Assembly (NCBI GenBank): GCA_027023475.1
Contig: JALVVJ010000070.1
Span: forward strand, 1-45,890
Length of the DNA stretch: 45,890 nt
Direction: 5' to 3'
DNA from: Flavobacteriales bacterium
GTDB taxonomy: Bacteria > Bacteroidota > Bacteroidia > Flavobacteriales > Flavobacteriaceae
Shown here: piece after piece, positions 8,201 through 16,341 of the stretch
How the letters are laid out: every line of letters starts with the position of its first letter
How positions within the stretch are numbered: position 1 is the stretch's first letter
Notes under the pieces: model-generated
What the model saw: only the letters and a program-made list of their open reading frames with translations
What the model was told of the DNA's origin: nothing
Databases searched by the model: none
Program-made: the position numbers and the translations under genes

Positions 8201-9150
8201 GCACCGGACAAGTGGCTGTGGTGGCTTTGGGCGGCAATGCGTTGAGCGGGCCCGGCGACGACGGAAGCATTCGTAGCATGGGGCGGCATATTCGCCGTGC
8301 GGTGGAGGCCTTGTTTGCCCTGCGGGCGCAGGGTTTCCGCTTGGTTATTACGCACGGGAACGGTCCGCAAGTGGGTGCGCAGCTTTTAAAAAACGATGCC
8401 GGCAAGCAGGTTTACGGGCTGCCGGCTTATCCGTTGGACGTGTTGGTGGCCGATACGCAAGGCGAAATCGGTTATTTGATTGAAAATGCGTGGCGTAATC
8501 TGTTGCAAGAAAACAATCACGAAGCCAAGGTGGCGTCTTTGGTAAGTATGATAGAGGTGGACCCTTCGGATCCGGCTTTTAAAAATCCCGTAAAACGGGT
8601 AGGAAAAACCTATTATGATGCGGACGAGGTTCGCCGTTTGGCCGCCGGAAAATCCTGGCAATTCCTCGAAGAAACCAAAAACGGCCGCACGGGTTGGCGC
8701 CGGGTGGTTCCTTCCCCTGTTCCGCAGGCGGTGGTCAATGCCGGTGCGCTTCGTGCATTGTTGGATGCCGGTTTCGACCTTATTGCCGGCGGCGGAGGCG
8801 GCATTCCCGTAAGTCGCAACCCTGACGGAAACTTGCAGCCGGTGGAGGCGGTGATCGACAAGGATTTGACTTCGGCCCTGATAGCACGCACGCTGGGGGC
8901 CGTCAGGTTGATCATCCTTACCGATGTGCCGCAGGTATATTTGAACTACGGCAAACCCGGCCAAAAAGCAATCGACCGGGTGAGCGTAGCGGACTTGGAG
9001 GAACTCATCGAGCAAGGCCAATTCGGCGCCGGTAATATGTTGCCCAAAGTCCGGGCGGCTATGGATTTTGCCCGCCGGAGCGGTCATCCGGCGATAATTA
9101 CCGATTTCGAGGGTTTGGCCGGTGGAAACGGGACGCAAATAATGCCGTAA
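8197..9150 (+). CDS. arcC: Carbamate kinase
   Basis: 317 residues, typical for ArcC. It catalyses reversible phosphoryl transfer between carbamoyl phosphate and ADP, giving ATP, ammonia and CO2, in fermentative arginine or purine-derived carbamoyl phosphate use. Amino-acid-kinase fold motifs are visible: VVALGGNAL at the start, VITHGNGPQVG, the PLDVLVADTQGEIGY segment specific to carbamate kinases, AGGGGGIPV, EAVIDKDLTSALIA and the C-terminal GNGTQI. The start overlaps the pheS stop by four bases. No arginine deiminase or ornithine transcarbamoylase gene is nearby, so its direction in this cell cannot be told. Confidence 0.95.
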   Translation: MSTGQVAVVALGGNALSGPGDDGSIRSMGRHIRRAVEALFALRAQGFRLVITHGNGPQVGAQLLKNDAGKQVYGLPAYPLDVLVADTQGEIGYLIENAWRNLLQENNHEAKVASLVSMIEVDPSDPAFKNPVKRVGKTYYDADEVRRLAAGKSWQFLEETKNGRTGWRRVVPSPVPQAVVNAGALRALLDAGFDLIAGGGGGIPVSRNPDGNLQPVEAVIDKDLTSALIARTLGAVRLIILTDVPQVYLNYGKPGQKAIDRVSVADLEELIEQGQFGAGNMLPKVRAAMDFARRSGHPAIITDFEGLAGGNGTQIMP

Positions 9151-9183
9151 AGTAACCCGCATTCCACCGGCCGCAGATGTTTT

Positions 9184-10545
9184 TTATTCCCAACGGATGC
9201 GCCGTGAAAAATACATCATCACCGCCACAATAATAAACAGCCCGACACTACCTACAAGCAGGGCATAGTCTTGTAAGCTAACGATGCTAAAAATGTAGGT
9301 GTAAAGCAGGCCCAATCCCAGCAATATTTGTGCGCCGAATCGTTTGGAATGCAAAACCGACCGGGCATACCAACCGATAAGACCCACCGTTGCGAGGGCC
9401 GAAACGGCATAGGCGGCATTGAAATTCCATTGTTCGGAAATCGACAGCAGTAAGGTGTAGAATACCACCAGCGCAAGTCCCACCAGGAAATAATGGAAAA
9501 AATGCATCCGGATGTGCGCGATTTGTTGGATGATAAAAAAGAGCATAAAGGTCAGGAAAATAACCAAATAGGCATATTTGGCGGTTCTTTGGGTTTTCCG
9601 GTAATGATCCACGGGAATGAGCAGGCGCACGCCCAACCGGTGTTGTTGCATGTTTCCAAGGTCGATGCGGTCGGCATAAACGGTTTTGAAGGGGCGTTGG
9701 TATTCGATAACTTTCCATTGGGCTTCGAAACCTTGATTGTTGGGAAGGATTTTTTGGGAATTGTCGGGAAGATATTCACCCGTGAACGAAGGGTGCGGCC
9801 AATCGGATTGCATGCTCACCCGGGTGGTTTTGCCCAAGGGAACAAGATTCAGTTCCTTGTTGCCTTTTAGCGACAGGTTTATCCTGAAATGTATTTCACC
9901 TGATGTTTCGAAGAGATTCCGCCCCAAGGGTTTTGTGGCAAAGACCGGAAAGTCGGTTTGCAAGTATTGATCTTCATCGGGCCGGAACACCAAGGGCTTA
10001 TCGCCGGAGGTTTCGATGGACACTTTTTCGGTTAAATTGCGTCCGTCGGAGATGATAAATTCCCAACGGGCGCTTTGCCAAAGGATGTCTTGCGGAAGAA
10101 TGTTTTTTCCTGTTAAGTTGGGATATTTGAAATATCCGGTTAGGCCGGTTTCGGAACGGAAAACCACAGCCCGGTAAATGCCTTTGTGCCGGGTGGATGT
10201 TTGCAGGTTCGTGTGAATTTGAAGTTCTTCGGGAAGGATATAGAAGTAGCGTATTTCTTTAAACATCCGTTTTGGTTCGCCATCGGATCCTTTATATGTA
10301 ATGTAGTGCCGGTAAGGAATTTTCAGTATCGGTCCGGCAAGTGTAACGGGGCCTCCCCACGCACGGCCTATTTCCCGGACGGCTTGTTCCTTGTTGTTTT
10401 GGCGTTCGTCGATGAGCCAGTTTACATAGGATATGGGAATCATTAGCACCAGGGTAAGCATTCCCAATACCACAAGGCGCAGCCCGGTGGATTCTTTAAT
10501 TGATTTTTTGGGTTGTTGCGGTTGGATGTTTTGTTTAGTGTTCAT
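9184..10545 (-). CDS. creD: CreD-family inner membrane protein
   Basis: 453 residues. CreD proteins are inner-membrane proteins linked in enterobacteria to the CreBC response and envelope integrity; their biochemical role is not established. One transmembrane segment near residues 25-45 (LRLVVLGMLTLVLMIPISYV) is followed by the family signature ERQNNKEQAVREIGRAWGGP with GPILKIPY, a large periplasmic region, and five C-terminal membrane helices from about residue 320. The ATG at 10545 is used; an upstream TTG at 10608 would add 21 residues right after the previous gene but is a poor start. It is the last gene of a three-gene operon with a winged-helix regulator, a common Bacteroidota arrangement. 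Confidence 0.9.
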   Translation of the reverse strand: MNTKQNIQPQQPKKSIKESTGLRLVVLGMLTLVLMIPISYVNWLIDERQNNKEQAVREIGRAWGGPVTLAGPILKIPYRHYITYKGSDGEPKRMFKEIRYFYILPEELQIHTNLQTSTRHKGIYRAVVFRSETGLTGYFKYPNLTGKNILPQDILWQSARWEFIISDGRNLTEKVSIETSGDKPLVFRPDEDQYLQTDFPVFATKPLGRNLFETSGEIHFRINLSLKGNKELNLVPLGKTTRVSMQSDWPHPSFTGEYLPDNSQKILPNNQGFEAQWKVIEYQRPFKTVYADRIDLGNMQQHRLGVRLLIPVDHYRKTQRTAKYAYLVIFLTFMLFFIIQQIAHIRMHFFHYFLVGLALVVFYTLLLSISEQWNFNAAYAVSALATVGLIGWYARSVLHSKRFGAQILLGLGLLYTYIFSIVSLQDYALLVGSVGLFIIVAVMMYFSRRIRWE

Positions 10546-10614
10546 AGTGCATGATTTATATGGTTTTCGGAAAAGAAAAGTTCTTTGTTTTTCAAAGTAA
10601 ATATTCAAAAAAAA

Positions 10615-10917
10615 TTATTCTTTTTGTCGTTTGATCAGGTTTTCCAGTGCTTCGATATGTTGTTCGAATGCTTTTCGCCCGCTGTCGGTAGCTTGGTAAG
10701 CCGTATGCGGTTTCCGGCCCAGGAAGCTTTTGTGCACGCTGATATATCCGGCTTTTTCGAGGGCTTTGAGGTGGCTGGCCAAATTACCGTCGGTTACTTC
10801 GAGGATGCGTTTTAGGGTATTAAAGTCCATTTGCTCATTGACCATAAGCATACTCATGATGCCCAAGCGGATTTTGTTGGAGAAAATTTTGTTGATATGG
10901 CGGAAAATGTCTTTCAT
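10615..10917 (-). CDS. Winged-helix transcriptional regulator (ArsR/MarR-like)
   Basis: 100 residues. A winged helix-turn-helix is clear: IRLGIMSMLMVNEQMDFNTL, the recognition region VTDGNLASHLKALEKAGYI, then a wing KSFLGRKPHTAYQATDSG and a C-terminal dimerisation helix. It belongs to the small winged-helix family (HTH_34 type) that often precedes creD in Bacteroidota. Its start overlaps the stop of the upstream membrane-protein gene by four bases, and creD follows at 10545. It probably regulates its own operon; the ligand is unknown and no metal-binding cysteines are present. Confidence 0.88.
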   Translation of the reverse strand: MKDIFRHINKIFSNKIRLGIMSMLMVNEQMDFNTLKRILEVTDGNLASHLKALEKAGYISVHKSFLGRKPHTAYQATDSGRKAFEQHIEALENLIKRQKE

Positions 10918-11528
10918 GATTTGCTTACAGACCTACGGTCGTATTTGAAATACAGCCAAATTCCCATAAGAATATGCAGCACGCCGAATCCAAAGGCCCA
11001 GCTCCACAATCCGTAGTAGGGAAAAAACAATGCCACCAGGCCCGTGAGGATTTCCAGCAATCCGAAATAGAAAATATCGGAATAGGTGTAGCGGGCGGCG
11101 GCCACCATCGACAAACCGTAGAAAACCAATGTGGCGGAAGCCACGATGGTGTAGTATCCGTTCAGGATTAATCCCAAACCGAACAAACCACCGGTGATCA
11201 ATGGCAAAACGGCGGCCCGTATCATGTTCCAGAGTGCGGGGTCCCAAAAACTTTCGTTGTGTTTCCGTGCCTTGCGGTGGGCAAAAAATGCCGCGGTTCC
11301 CAGGGCCAAAACCAAAGTGGCCATAGCCAAAGCGGTCAATGCCACGATGATTTCCATTCGCGTATATGCGTGGGCAGCGGATATAATTTCCCGGGCCCAC
11401 CAAGCGGCCACCAAAGCGTAGGAACCCACCAAAATACCACTCAACCCGCTGATAGAAAAGAATTTGGACGAACGCAACATCATCCGTTTGATGTCTTGAA
11501 GGTTTTCTAAATAATGTTGTTCATTCAT
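10914..11528 (-). CDS. Hypothetical membrane protein, six predicted helices
   Basis: 204 residues from ATG 11528 (MNEQHYLENLQDIKRMM); a TTG eight codons upstream is a weaker start. After a charged cytoplasmic N-terminus come about six hydrophobic helices, beginning FFSISGLSGILVGSYALVAAWW and ending GLWSWAFGFGVLHILMGIWLYF. No catalytic motif is visible. It resembles the unnamed membrane proteins that accompany small winged-helix regulators in Bacteroidota. It is the first gene of the operon driven by the promoter at 11551-11582; the next gene overlaps by ATGA, so the two products are probably made together. Confidence 0.8.
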   Translation of the reverse strand: MNEQHYLENLQDIKRMMLRSSKFFSISGLSGILVGSYALVAAWWAREIISAAHAYTRMEIIVALTALAMATLVLALGTAAFFAHRKARKHNESFWDPALWNMIRAAVLPLITGGLFGLGLILNGYYTIVASATLVFYGLSMVAAARYTYSDIFYFGLLEILTGLVALFFPYYGLWSWAFGFGVLHILMGIWLYFKYDRRSVSKS

Positions 11529-11550
11529 GTCGAAAAGAACTTTGTGATGC

Positions 11551-11582
11551 AAAGTAATGAATTTATTTTCATTTATCCAAAT
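11551..11582 (-). promoter_or_regulatory. Promoter of the membrane protein / regulator / creD operon
   Basis: On the minus strand TTTG (11582-11579), 20 bases, then TTACTTTG (11558-11551), one mismatch from TAnnTTTG. The position, 22 bases before the ATG at 11528, fits a short leader. Confidence 0.55.
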
Positions 11583-11794
11583 GGGTAATTATTTGCGGGA
11601 ATAAGGTGAATACAAATCGATCCTCCGTAAAAGACACATTTGCCGGAAAAAAGCGTCATTTCAGGCCGGCGGTAGGGGTTTATTTAAAAAATATTTCCTA
11701 TAATTGCAGTGTAATTCCGGTTCCGGAATTTTCTTTTCCTTTCAACTTCCTGTTGATTTATGAATTTTCCCGTTAATGTATTAAACCTATCGAG

Positions 11795-13531
11795 ATGACA
11801 AACAAGGAAATTACCCGTCTTTTTTCCATTGACAACCTTAAACAAAAAAAATTGGCCGAGTTACAGGAATTGGCCAAGAAATTACACATTAAAAAATATT
11901 ACGGGCTCAAAAAAATGGAGCTCATTTACAAATTGCTGGATTTTTATTCCGAAAACGGCGACAAAATCCAAGAGATTTTTCGAAATGAACCTGCCGAAAC
12001 AGCTTCCGGCAATCAAGAACCGGCGTCCGATGGCGGCCCCAATGCCCCCAAGCCCAAACGGCGTCGCGGGCGTCCGCCAAAAAAACAACAGGAGCAAGAG
12101 GCAAGTAAACCCCTGGACACATCTTCCAAGGACGATAAGAAGCGGGACGATAAAAAACAATCCGGCGACACGGCATCACAGGATCAAACTCATCAAGGAC
12201 GAAAGCGCCGGCGCACTTTGGTGGTAAAGAAAAACGAGCGACAAGAAAATACACGAGCCGAGTCCGGTTCATCCGAACCCCCTCAACCCCAACAGCAGGC
12301 CGGTTCGCGGGATACGGAATCACAATCCCGCACCGCCGAGCGCCCCGAGCGCCCCGAACGCAACGGCAAGTCCCGTGAAAACGGTAAAGCCAAGGAAAAA
12401 GAAAAGGAATACGAGTTCGGCGGGCTGATCGAAGTGGAAGGTGTATTGGAAATCCTGGACGGTTACGGATTCCTTCGTTCGGCCGACTATAATTATCTTT
12501 CGTCGCCCGACGATGTTTACCTTTCGGCCCAGCAAATTCGTCATCACGGCCTCAAAACCGGCGATACGGTGCGTGGTTTGGTGCGGCCGCCCAAAAATCA
12601 GGAGACTTTTTATCCGCTTGTCAAGGTTTTGAAAATCAACGGGCTGGATCCGTCCATTGTGCGCGACCGCATAGCTTTTGAGCATTTGACGCCCATATTC
12701 CCCGACGAAAAATTCAACCTTTCGGGCCTTCGCAGCAATGTGTCCACGCGTATTGTGGATTTGTTTTCGCCCATCGGCAAAGGCCAGCGTGCCATGATTG
12801 TTTCGCAGCCCAAAACCGGTAAAACCTGGTTGCTCAAAGACATTGCCAATACCATTGCCGCCAACCATCCCGAGGTATATTTAATGGTATTGCTCATCGA
12901 CGAACGGCCCGAGGAGGTTACCGATATGATTGAGAACGTGCACGGCGAAGTCATTGCTTCCACCTTCGACCAACCGGCCGCCCAGCACGTAAAAGTGGCC
13001 AATATTGTTATCGAAAAGGCCAAGCGGCTTGTGGAAAGCGGCCACGATGTGGTGATTCTGTTGGATAGTATAACCCGGCTTGCCCGTGCCTACAATACGG
13101 TTCAACCGGCTTCGGGACGGGTACTCACAGGTGGTGTGGATGCCAACGCGCTTCACAAACCCAAGCGCTTTTTTGGTGCCGCGCGCAATATCAAAAACGG
13201 CGGTTCGCTTACCATCATAGCCACGGCTCTGGTGGACACGGGTTCCAAAATGGACGAAGTGATTTTCGAGGAATTCAAAGGCACCGGAAACATGGAATTG
13301 CAATTGGATCGCCGGCTGGCCAACCGCCGCATTTTCCCGGCCATCGACCTTTTGGCCAGTGGAACCCGCCGCGACGATTTACTTCACGACAAGTGGACCA
13401 TTCAGCGTATGTGGCTTTTGCGCCGTTTCCTGGCCGATATGAATCCTGTGGAAGCCATGGAATTTATTCGTTCGCGTATCGAAGAAACGCGTAATAATGA
13501 GGAATTTTTGCAATCCATGCAAGAAGGATAA
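11795..13531 (+). CDS. rho: Transcription termination factor Rho
   Basis: 578 residues, longer than the 419 of E. coli Rho because of a charged, low-complexity insertion (about 65-205, rich in Lys, Arg, Gln, Pro and Glu) between the N-terminal helical Rho_N domain (1-50) and the RNA-binding cold-shock-like domain (about 210-290, [19 protein letters not shown]). The hexameric helicase core follows: Walker [10 protein letters not shown] (about 337-345), Walker [17 protein letters not shown] (about 418-433), the Q/R-loop region [20 protein letters not shown] and the arginine-finger segment [14 protein letters not shown]. Such insertions are usual in Bacteroidota and may strengthen RNA binding. 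The gene is monocistronic, with a roughly 240-base upstream region in which I see no clear promoter. Confidence 0.97.
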   Translation: MTNKEITRLFSIDNLKQKKLAELQELAKKLHIKKYYGLKKMELIYKLLDFYSENGDKIQEIFRNEPAETASGNQEPASDGGPNAPKPKRRRGRPPKKQQEQEASKPLDTSSKDDKKRDDKKQSGDTASQDQTHQGRKRRRTLVVKKNERQENTRAESGSSEPPQPQQQAGSRDTESQSRTAERPERPERNGKSRENGKAKEKEKEYEFGGLIEVEGVLEILDGYGFLRSADYNYLSSPDDVYLSAQQIRHHGLKTGDTVRGLVRPPKNQETFYPLVKVLKINGLDPSIVRDRIAFEHLTPIFPDEKFNLSGLRSNVSTRIVDLFSPIGKGQRAMIVSQPKTGKTWLLKDIANTIAANHPEVYLMVLLIDERPEEVTDMIENVHGEVIASTFDQPAAQHVKVANIVIEKAKRLVESGHDVVILLDSITRLARAYNTVQPASGRVLTGGVDANALHKPKRFFGAARNIKNGGSLTIIATALVDTGSKMDEVIFEEFKGTGNMELQLDRRLANRRIFPAIDLLASGTRRDDLLHDKWTIQRMWLLRRFLADMNPVEAMEFIRSRIEETRNNEEFLQSMQEG

Positions 13532-13552
13532 GCCGGAAATATGCAAATACAT

Positions 13553-13583
13553 TTTGCTCTTTTAGGAAAACAAATTATATTTG
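13553..13583 (+). promoter_or_regulatory. Promoter of tRNA-Ser
   Basis: TTTG (13553-13556), 19 bases, then TATATTTG (13576-13583), a perfect match to the Bacteroidota -33/-7 consensus. It lies 14 bases before the tRNA and may also drive the exbB cluster. Confidence 0.7.
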
Positions 13584-13597
13584 TGCCTTGATGAACA

Positions 13598-13685
13598 GGA
13601 GAGGTGACCGAGAGGCCGAAGGTGCACGCCTGGAAAGCGTGTGTGCGTCACAAGCGTACCGAGGGTTCGAATCCCTCCCTCTCCG
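13598..13685 (+). tRNA. tRNA-Ser (GGA anticodon)
   Basis: 88 nt with a long variable arm, as expected for a class II serine tRNA. The acceptor GGAGAGG pairs with CCTCTCC, the T arm is GAGGG-TTCGAAT-CCCTC, and the anticodon loop CTGGAAA places GGA at 13632-13634. CCA is not encoded. Confidence 0.96.
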
Positions 13686-13746
13686 CAAGCTGATGAAAAC
13701 AAAGAAAAAACATAAATTGAACCTTGAATTTTAAACTAAAAATACC

Positions 13747-14517
13747 ATGAGAAAATTGTTTACCATTCTGGCAATCGTAGGCATGCTTGTTTTTGCCATG
13801 CCCAATGTTTCGGCGCAAAACCAGGCGGCTCCCGCCAAGACCGAAAAGGTTGATAATGCAAGTGATGCAGGTCAATCTAAAAGCTTTCATCAAGTAATCA
13901 AACAACGCTTCGTAGAAGGTGGTCCCGCCTTTATGGGTATTGTATTGATTACTTTGATTTTGGGTTTGGCCATTGCTATCGAGCGAATTATCTACTTGTA
14001 TTTGGCCGACACCAATACGCATAAATTGCTCGAAGAAGTGGAATCCACTATGGAAGAAGGCGGCGTGGAAGAAGCGCTCGAATTGCTTAAAACCAAGCGT
14101 GGTCCCGTGGCTTCCATTTTCTATCAAGGACTCTTACGTATGTACGAAGGCGAAGGCCTCGAAGCCGCCGAAAAAGCCGTTATTTCCTACGGAAATGTCC
14201 AAGTTGGGCAATTGGAAAAAAACATCACCTGGTTGGCTTTGTTCATCGCATTGGCTCCCATGTTCGGATTTATGGGAACCATCATCGGTATGATCGACGC
14301 CTTCGACAAAATCGAAAAAGCGGGTGACATGAACCCTTCCTTAGTAGCCGGAGGTATTAAAGTGGCTTTGTTGACCACCTTGTTCGGGTTGATTGTGGCC
14401 ATTATCCTGCAAATTTTCTACAATTTTATCCTTTCCAAAATCGATAAGATTGTCAACAAAATGGAAGATGCTTCCATTTCTTTGATTGATATTCTGGCCC
14501 GTAATGCAGCCAAATAA
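13747..14517 (+). CDS. exbB: ExbB/TolQ/MotA-family proton channel protein
   Basis: 256 residues. ExbB forms the pentameric inner-membrane channel that, with ExbD, turns proton-motive force into work for TonB-dependent transporters. After a hydrophobic signal-like N-terminus (1-24, ending PNVSAQ) and a short linker there are three membrane helices: AFMGIVLITLILGLAIAIER, ITWLALFIALAPMFGFMGTI and GGIKVALLTTLFGLIVAIIL. The MFGFMGTIIGMIDAF segment is the conserved core of the family. It is the first gene of exbB-X-exbD-exbD, with gaps of 17, 22 and 12 bases, so all four are probably co-transcribed. Confidence 0.93.
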   Translation: MRKLFTILAIVGMLVFAMPNVSAQNQAAPAKTEKVDNASDAGQSKSFHQVIKQRFVEGGPAFMGIVLITLILGLAIAIERIIYLYLADTNTHKLLEEVESTMEEGGVEEALELLKTKRGPVASIFYQGLLRMYEGEGLEAAEKAVISYGNVQVGQLEKNITWLALFIALAPMFGFMGTIIGMIDAFDKIEKAGDMNPSLVAGGIKVALLTTLFGLIVAIILQIFYNFILSKIDKIVNKMEDASISLIDILARNAAK

Positions 14518-14534
14518 TTAAACCTTGCGGAATT

Positions 14535-14969
14535 ATGAAATCCTCTAAAATCATTTCCACCATCGTATTGCTCATCGGCGTGATTAGCTTTGTATTCTAT
14601 TGGTATATGATCAAGCTCGGCGGCGATACGGATGCGGCCAACCCCTATATCGACAAACTCATCGGACTGACCAAAGTGTTGCTTTACGTAGCCGTTATTG
14701 CAGCAGTGGTCGGATTCATTTTGGATATTTTCGAGTCCAAAAAAAGCGCCATTTACATGTTGATATCCTTTGCCGCATTGGGCGTAATATTTCTGATTGC
14801 CTATTCCAAGGCAACATTTAAACCCTACACGTTGAACGATCACGTGTATTCGGCTTCGGTTTCGGGTTGGTCCGATGCGGGCTTGTGGATGTTCTACATC
14901 TTGGCCTTTATCGCATTGGCTTTGATGCTCTTTACCTGGATTGTGGATTTTGTCCGCGGCCAGGACTAA
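14535..14969 (+). CDS. Four-helix membrane protein of the exb cluster
   Basis: 144 residues with four hydrophobic segments: IISTIVLLIGVISFVFYWYM, VLLYVAVIAAVVGFILDIF, IYMLISFAALGVIFLIAY and LWMFYILAFIALALMLFTWI. No catalytic residues or known domain are visible. It lies between exbB and two exbD genes with tight spacing; unnamed proteins of this size and topology occupy the same place in other Bacteroidota. It may be an accessory subunit of the ExbB-ExbD complex, which is inference from position only. Confidence 0.85.
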   Translation: MKSSKIISTIVLLIGVISFVFYWYMIKLGGDTDAANPYIDKLIGLTKVLLYVAVIAAVVGFILDIFESKKSAIYMLISFAALGVIFLIAYSKATFKPYTLNDHVYSASVSGWSDAGLWMFYILAFIALALMLFTWIVDFVRGQD

Positions 14970-14991
14970 TTCAACCTAAGCACATTGCACT

Positions 14992-15513
14992 ATGGCACGC
15001 AGAAAACTTCAAGAAATCAATGCCGGGTCCATGGCGGACATCGCTTTCCTGTTGCTTATCTTTTTCCTGGTAACCACTACTATGGAAAGCATGTATGGCA
15101 TTGCCCGTAAACTTCCTCCGCCCCCCGACCCTCAGCAAGAAATACCTCCGGTCAAGGAGCGTAACCTGTTGGAAATCCTTATCAACCGCAACGACCAGTT
15201 GATGATCGAAGATCATCCGGCCAAATTCTCCGACATCAAAGGCGAGGTGATCAAGCATATCACCAACTTCGGTAAGGATCCCAACTATGCCGATAAACCC
15301 AAAGATGCGGTGGTCAATATCACCCATGACCGCGGAACCTCCTACAAGGCCTACATCACCGTTTACAACGAAATCATCAAGGCCTACAACGAGGTGCGGA
15401 ACAAGGCGGCCATCGCCAAATACGGCAAACCCTTCGACGAGCTGACCAAGGAGCAGCAGAAGGAAATCAAAAATATGTATCCGCAAATTATTGCGGAAGC
15501 GACCCCTAAATAA
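14992..15513 (+). CDS. exbD: ExbD/TolR-family biopolymer transport protein (first copy)
   Basis: 173 residues. There is a short cytoplasmic N-terminus (ARRKLQEINAGSM), one membrane helix ADIAFLLLIFFLVTTTMES with the family's essential membrane Asp, and a periplasmic domain starting with a Pro-rich stretch. The ExbD dimer sits in the ExbB pentamer and carries the proton. The periplasmic part (about 35-173) is longer than in E. coli ExbD (141 residues in total) and is rich in Lys. The second copy follows 12 bases downstream, suggesting an ExbD heterodimer. Confidence 0.92.
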   Translation: MARRKLQEINAGSMADIAFLLLIFFLVTTTMESMYGIARKLPPPPDPQQEIPPVKERNLLEILINRNDQLMIEDHPAKFSDIKGEVIKHITNFGKDPNYADKPKDAVVNITHDRGTSYKAYITVYNEIIKAYNEVRNKAAIAKYGKPFDELTKEQQKEIKNMYPQIIAEATPK

Positions 15514-15525
15514 AAACGGAAACCT

Positions 15526-16011
15526 ATGGCATCCAAATTTAGCAAGAAAAAAAGCGAAGGAACGCCGGCCATTTCCACGGCTTCCCTGCCCGATATCGTG
15601 TTTATGTTGCTCTTCTTCTTTATGGTGGCCACCGTGATGCGCGACACCGAGCTCAAACTCAAATACGTGCTGCCCTACGCCGACCAAGTCCAAAAATTGG
15701 AGAAAAAGCAATTGGTTAGTACCATTTTCGTGGGTAAGCCCAGCGAGCGCTACCGGAAAATCTATGGCGACAAGGATAAGATTCAGCTCAACGACAAATT
15801 TGCCGACCTGAACGACATCCAACCCTGGATTCTCAAAGAGCGCGCCGCCCGTCGCGAAGAGTTGCGTCCGTTTATGATCGTGTCCATCAAGGCCGACCAG
15901 GACGCCAATATGGGCCTGATTTCCGACATCAAGGAAAAACTCCGCGAAGTCAACGCCCTCAAAGTCAATTATGCCACCCACAAGGGCGACGTAAGCCGGA
16001 ATGAGCAATAA
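15526..16011 (+). CDS. exbD: ExbD/TolR-family biopolymer transport protein (second copy)
   Basis: 161 residues with a basic N-terminus (MASKFSKKKSEGTPAISTA), then membrane helix LPDIVFMLLFFFMVATVM, again with the conserved Asp after Pro, and a periplasmic domain. It is clearly diverged from the first copy, so the two are not a recent duplication. It is the last gene of the cluster, followed after 21 bases by a terminator. Confidence 0.92.
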   Translation: MASKFSKKKSEGTPAISTASLPDIVFMLLFFFMVATVMRDTELKLKYVLPYADQVQKLEKKQLVSTIFVGKPSERYRKIYGDKDKIQLNDKFADLNDIQPWILKERAARREELRPFMIVSIKADQDANMGLISDIKEKLREVNALKVNYATHKGDVSRNEQ

Positions 16012-16032
16012 CAATTTTCCCTTTTCATAACA

Positions 16033-16059
16033 AACCGGTCCGTTTGGGCCGGTTTTTTT
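16033..16059 (+). terminator. Terminator of the exb cluster
   Basis: AACCGGTC pairs with GGCCGGTT (8 bp, one G-T) around CGTTTG, followed by five T and then TATTTTTA. It lies 21 bases after the second exbD and directly abuts repeat copy B. Confidence 0.85.
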
Positions 16060-16331
16060 ATTTTTAGGGCGCCCCGGCGCTTCGCGTTCGGAGCACCAGC
16101 GGTGCATCGGCCGCCGTTTCGCGATGACGGAGCACGCTCACGTCGGCCGTTCCTCACGCGGCGCCGTCGGGCTGTCCGCTCAAATGCGGCTTGTCGGCTC
16201 GCTGCTTTTTGCGCGGGCTGCGCCTACGCTTGCCCGCGCCCGCCCGTGCGTAGGGCTTCCTTCGGTCGCCTCCGCCGGGCGGAAAAGCATGCTCGCCGCC
16301 ATCGCCGCATAACCGCTTCCATCCCTGGCGC
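16060..16331 (-). repeat. GC-rich structured repeat, copy B (short form)
   Basis: On the minus strand it starts GCGCCAGGGATGGAAGCGG (16331 inward), with TTATGCGGCG, and ends GGCGCCCTAAAAAT at 16060. The core GCCGCATTTGAGCGGACAG lies near 16170-16190. It lacks the 165-bp module of copies A and D. It begins ten bases after the stop of the minus-strand DUF4139 gene, so it could be part of that transcript's 3' end. It fills the gap between convergent genes. Confidence 0.8.
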
Positions 16332-16341
16332 GGAATCCGGA

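Noticed and set aside
10593-10600. Separate promoter box in front of creD
   Set aside because: TTACTTTG is present on the minus strand but no TTTG lies at the right distance upstream, and creD fits within the upstream operon.
10546-10608. TTG start for creD 21 codons upstream
   Set aside because: TTG starts are rare here, the added residues are not family sequence, and ATG 10545 directly precedes the first membrane helix.
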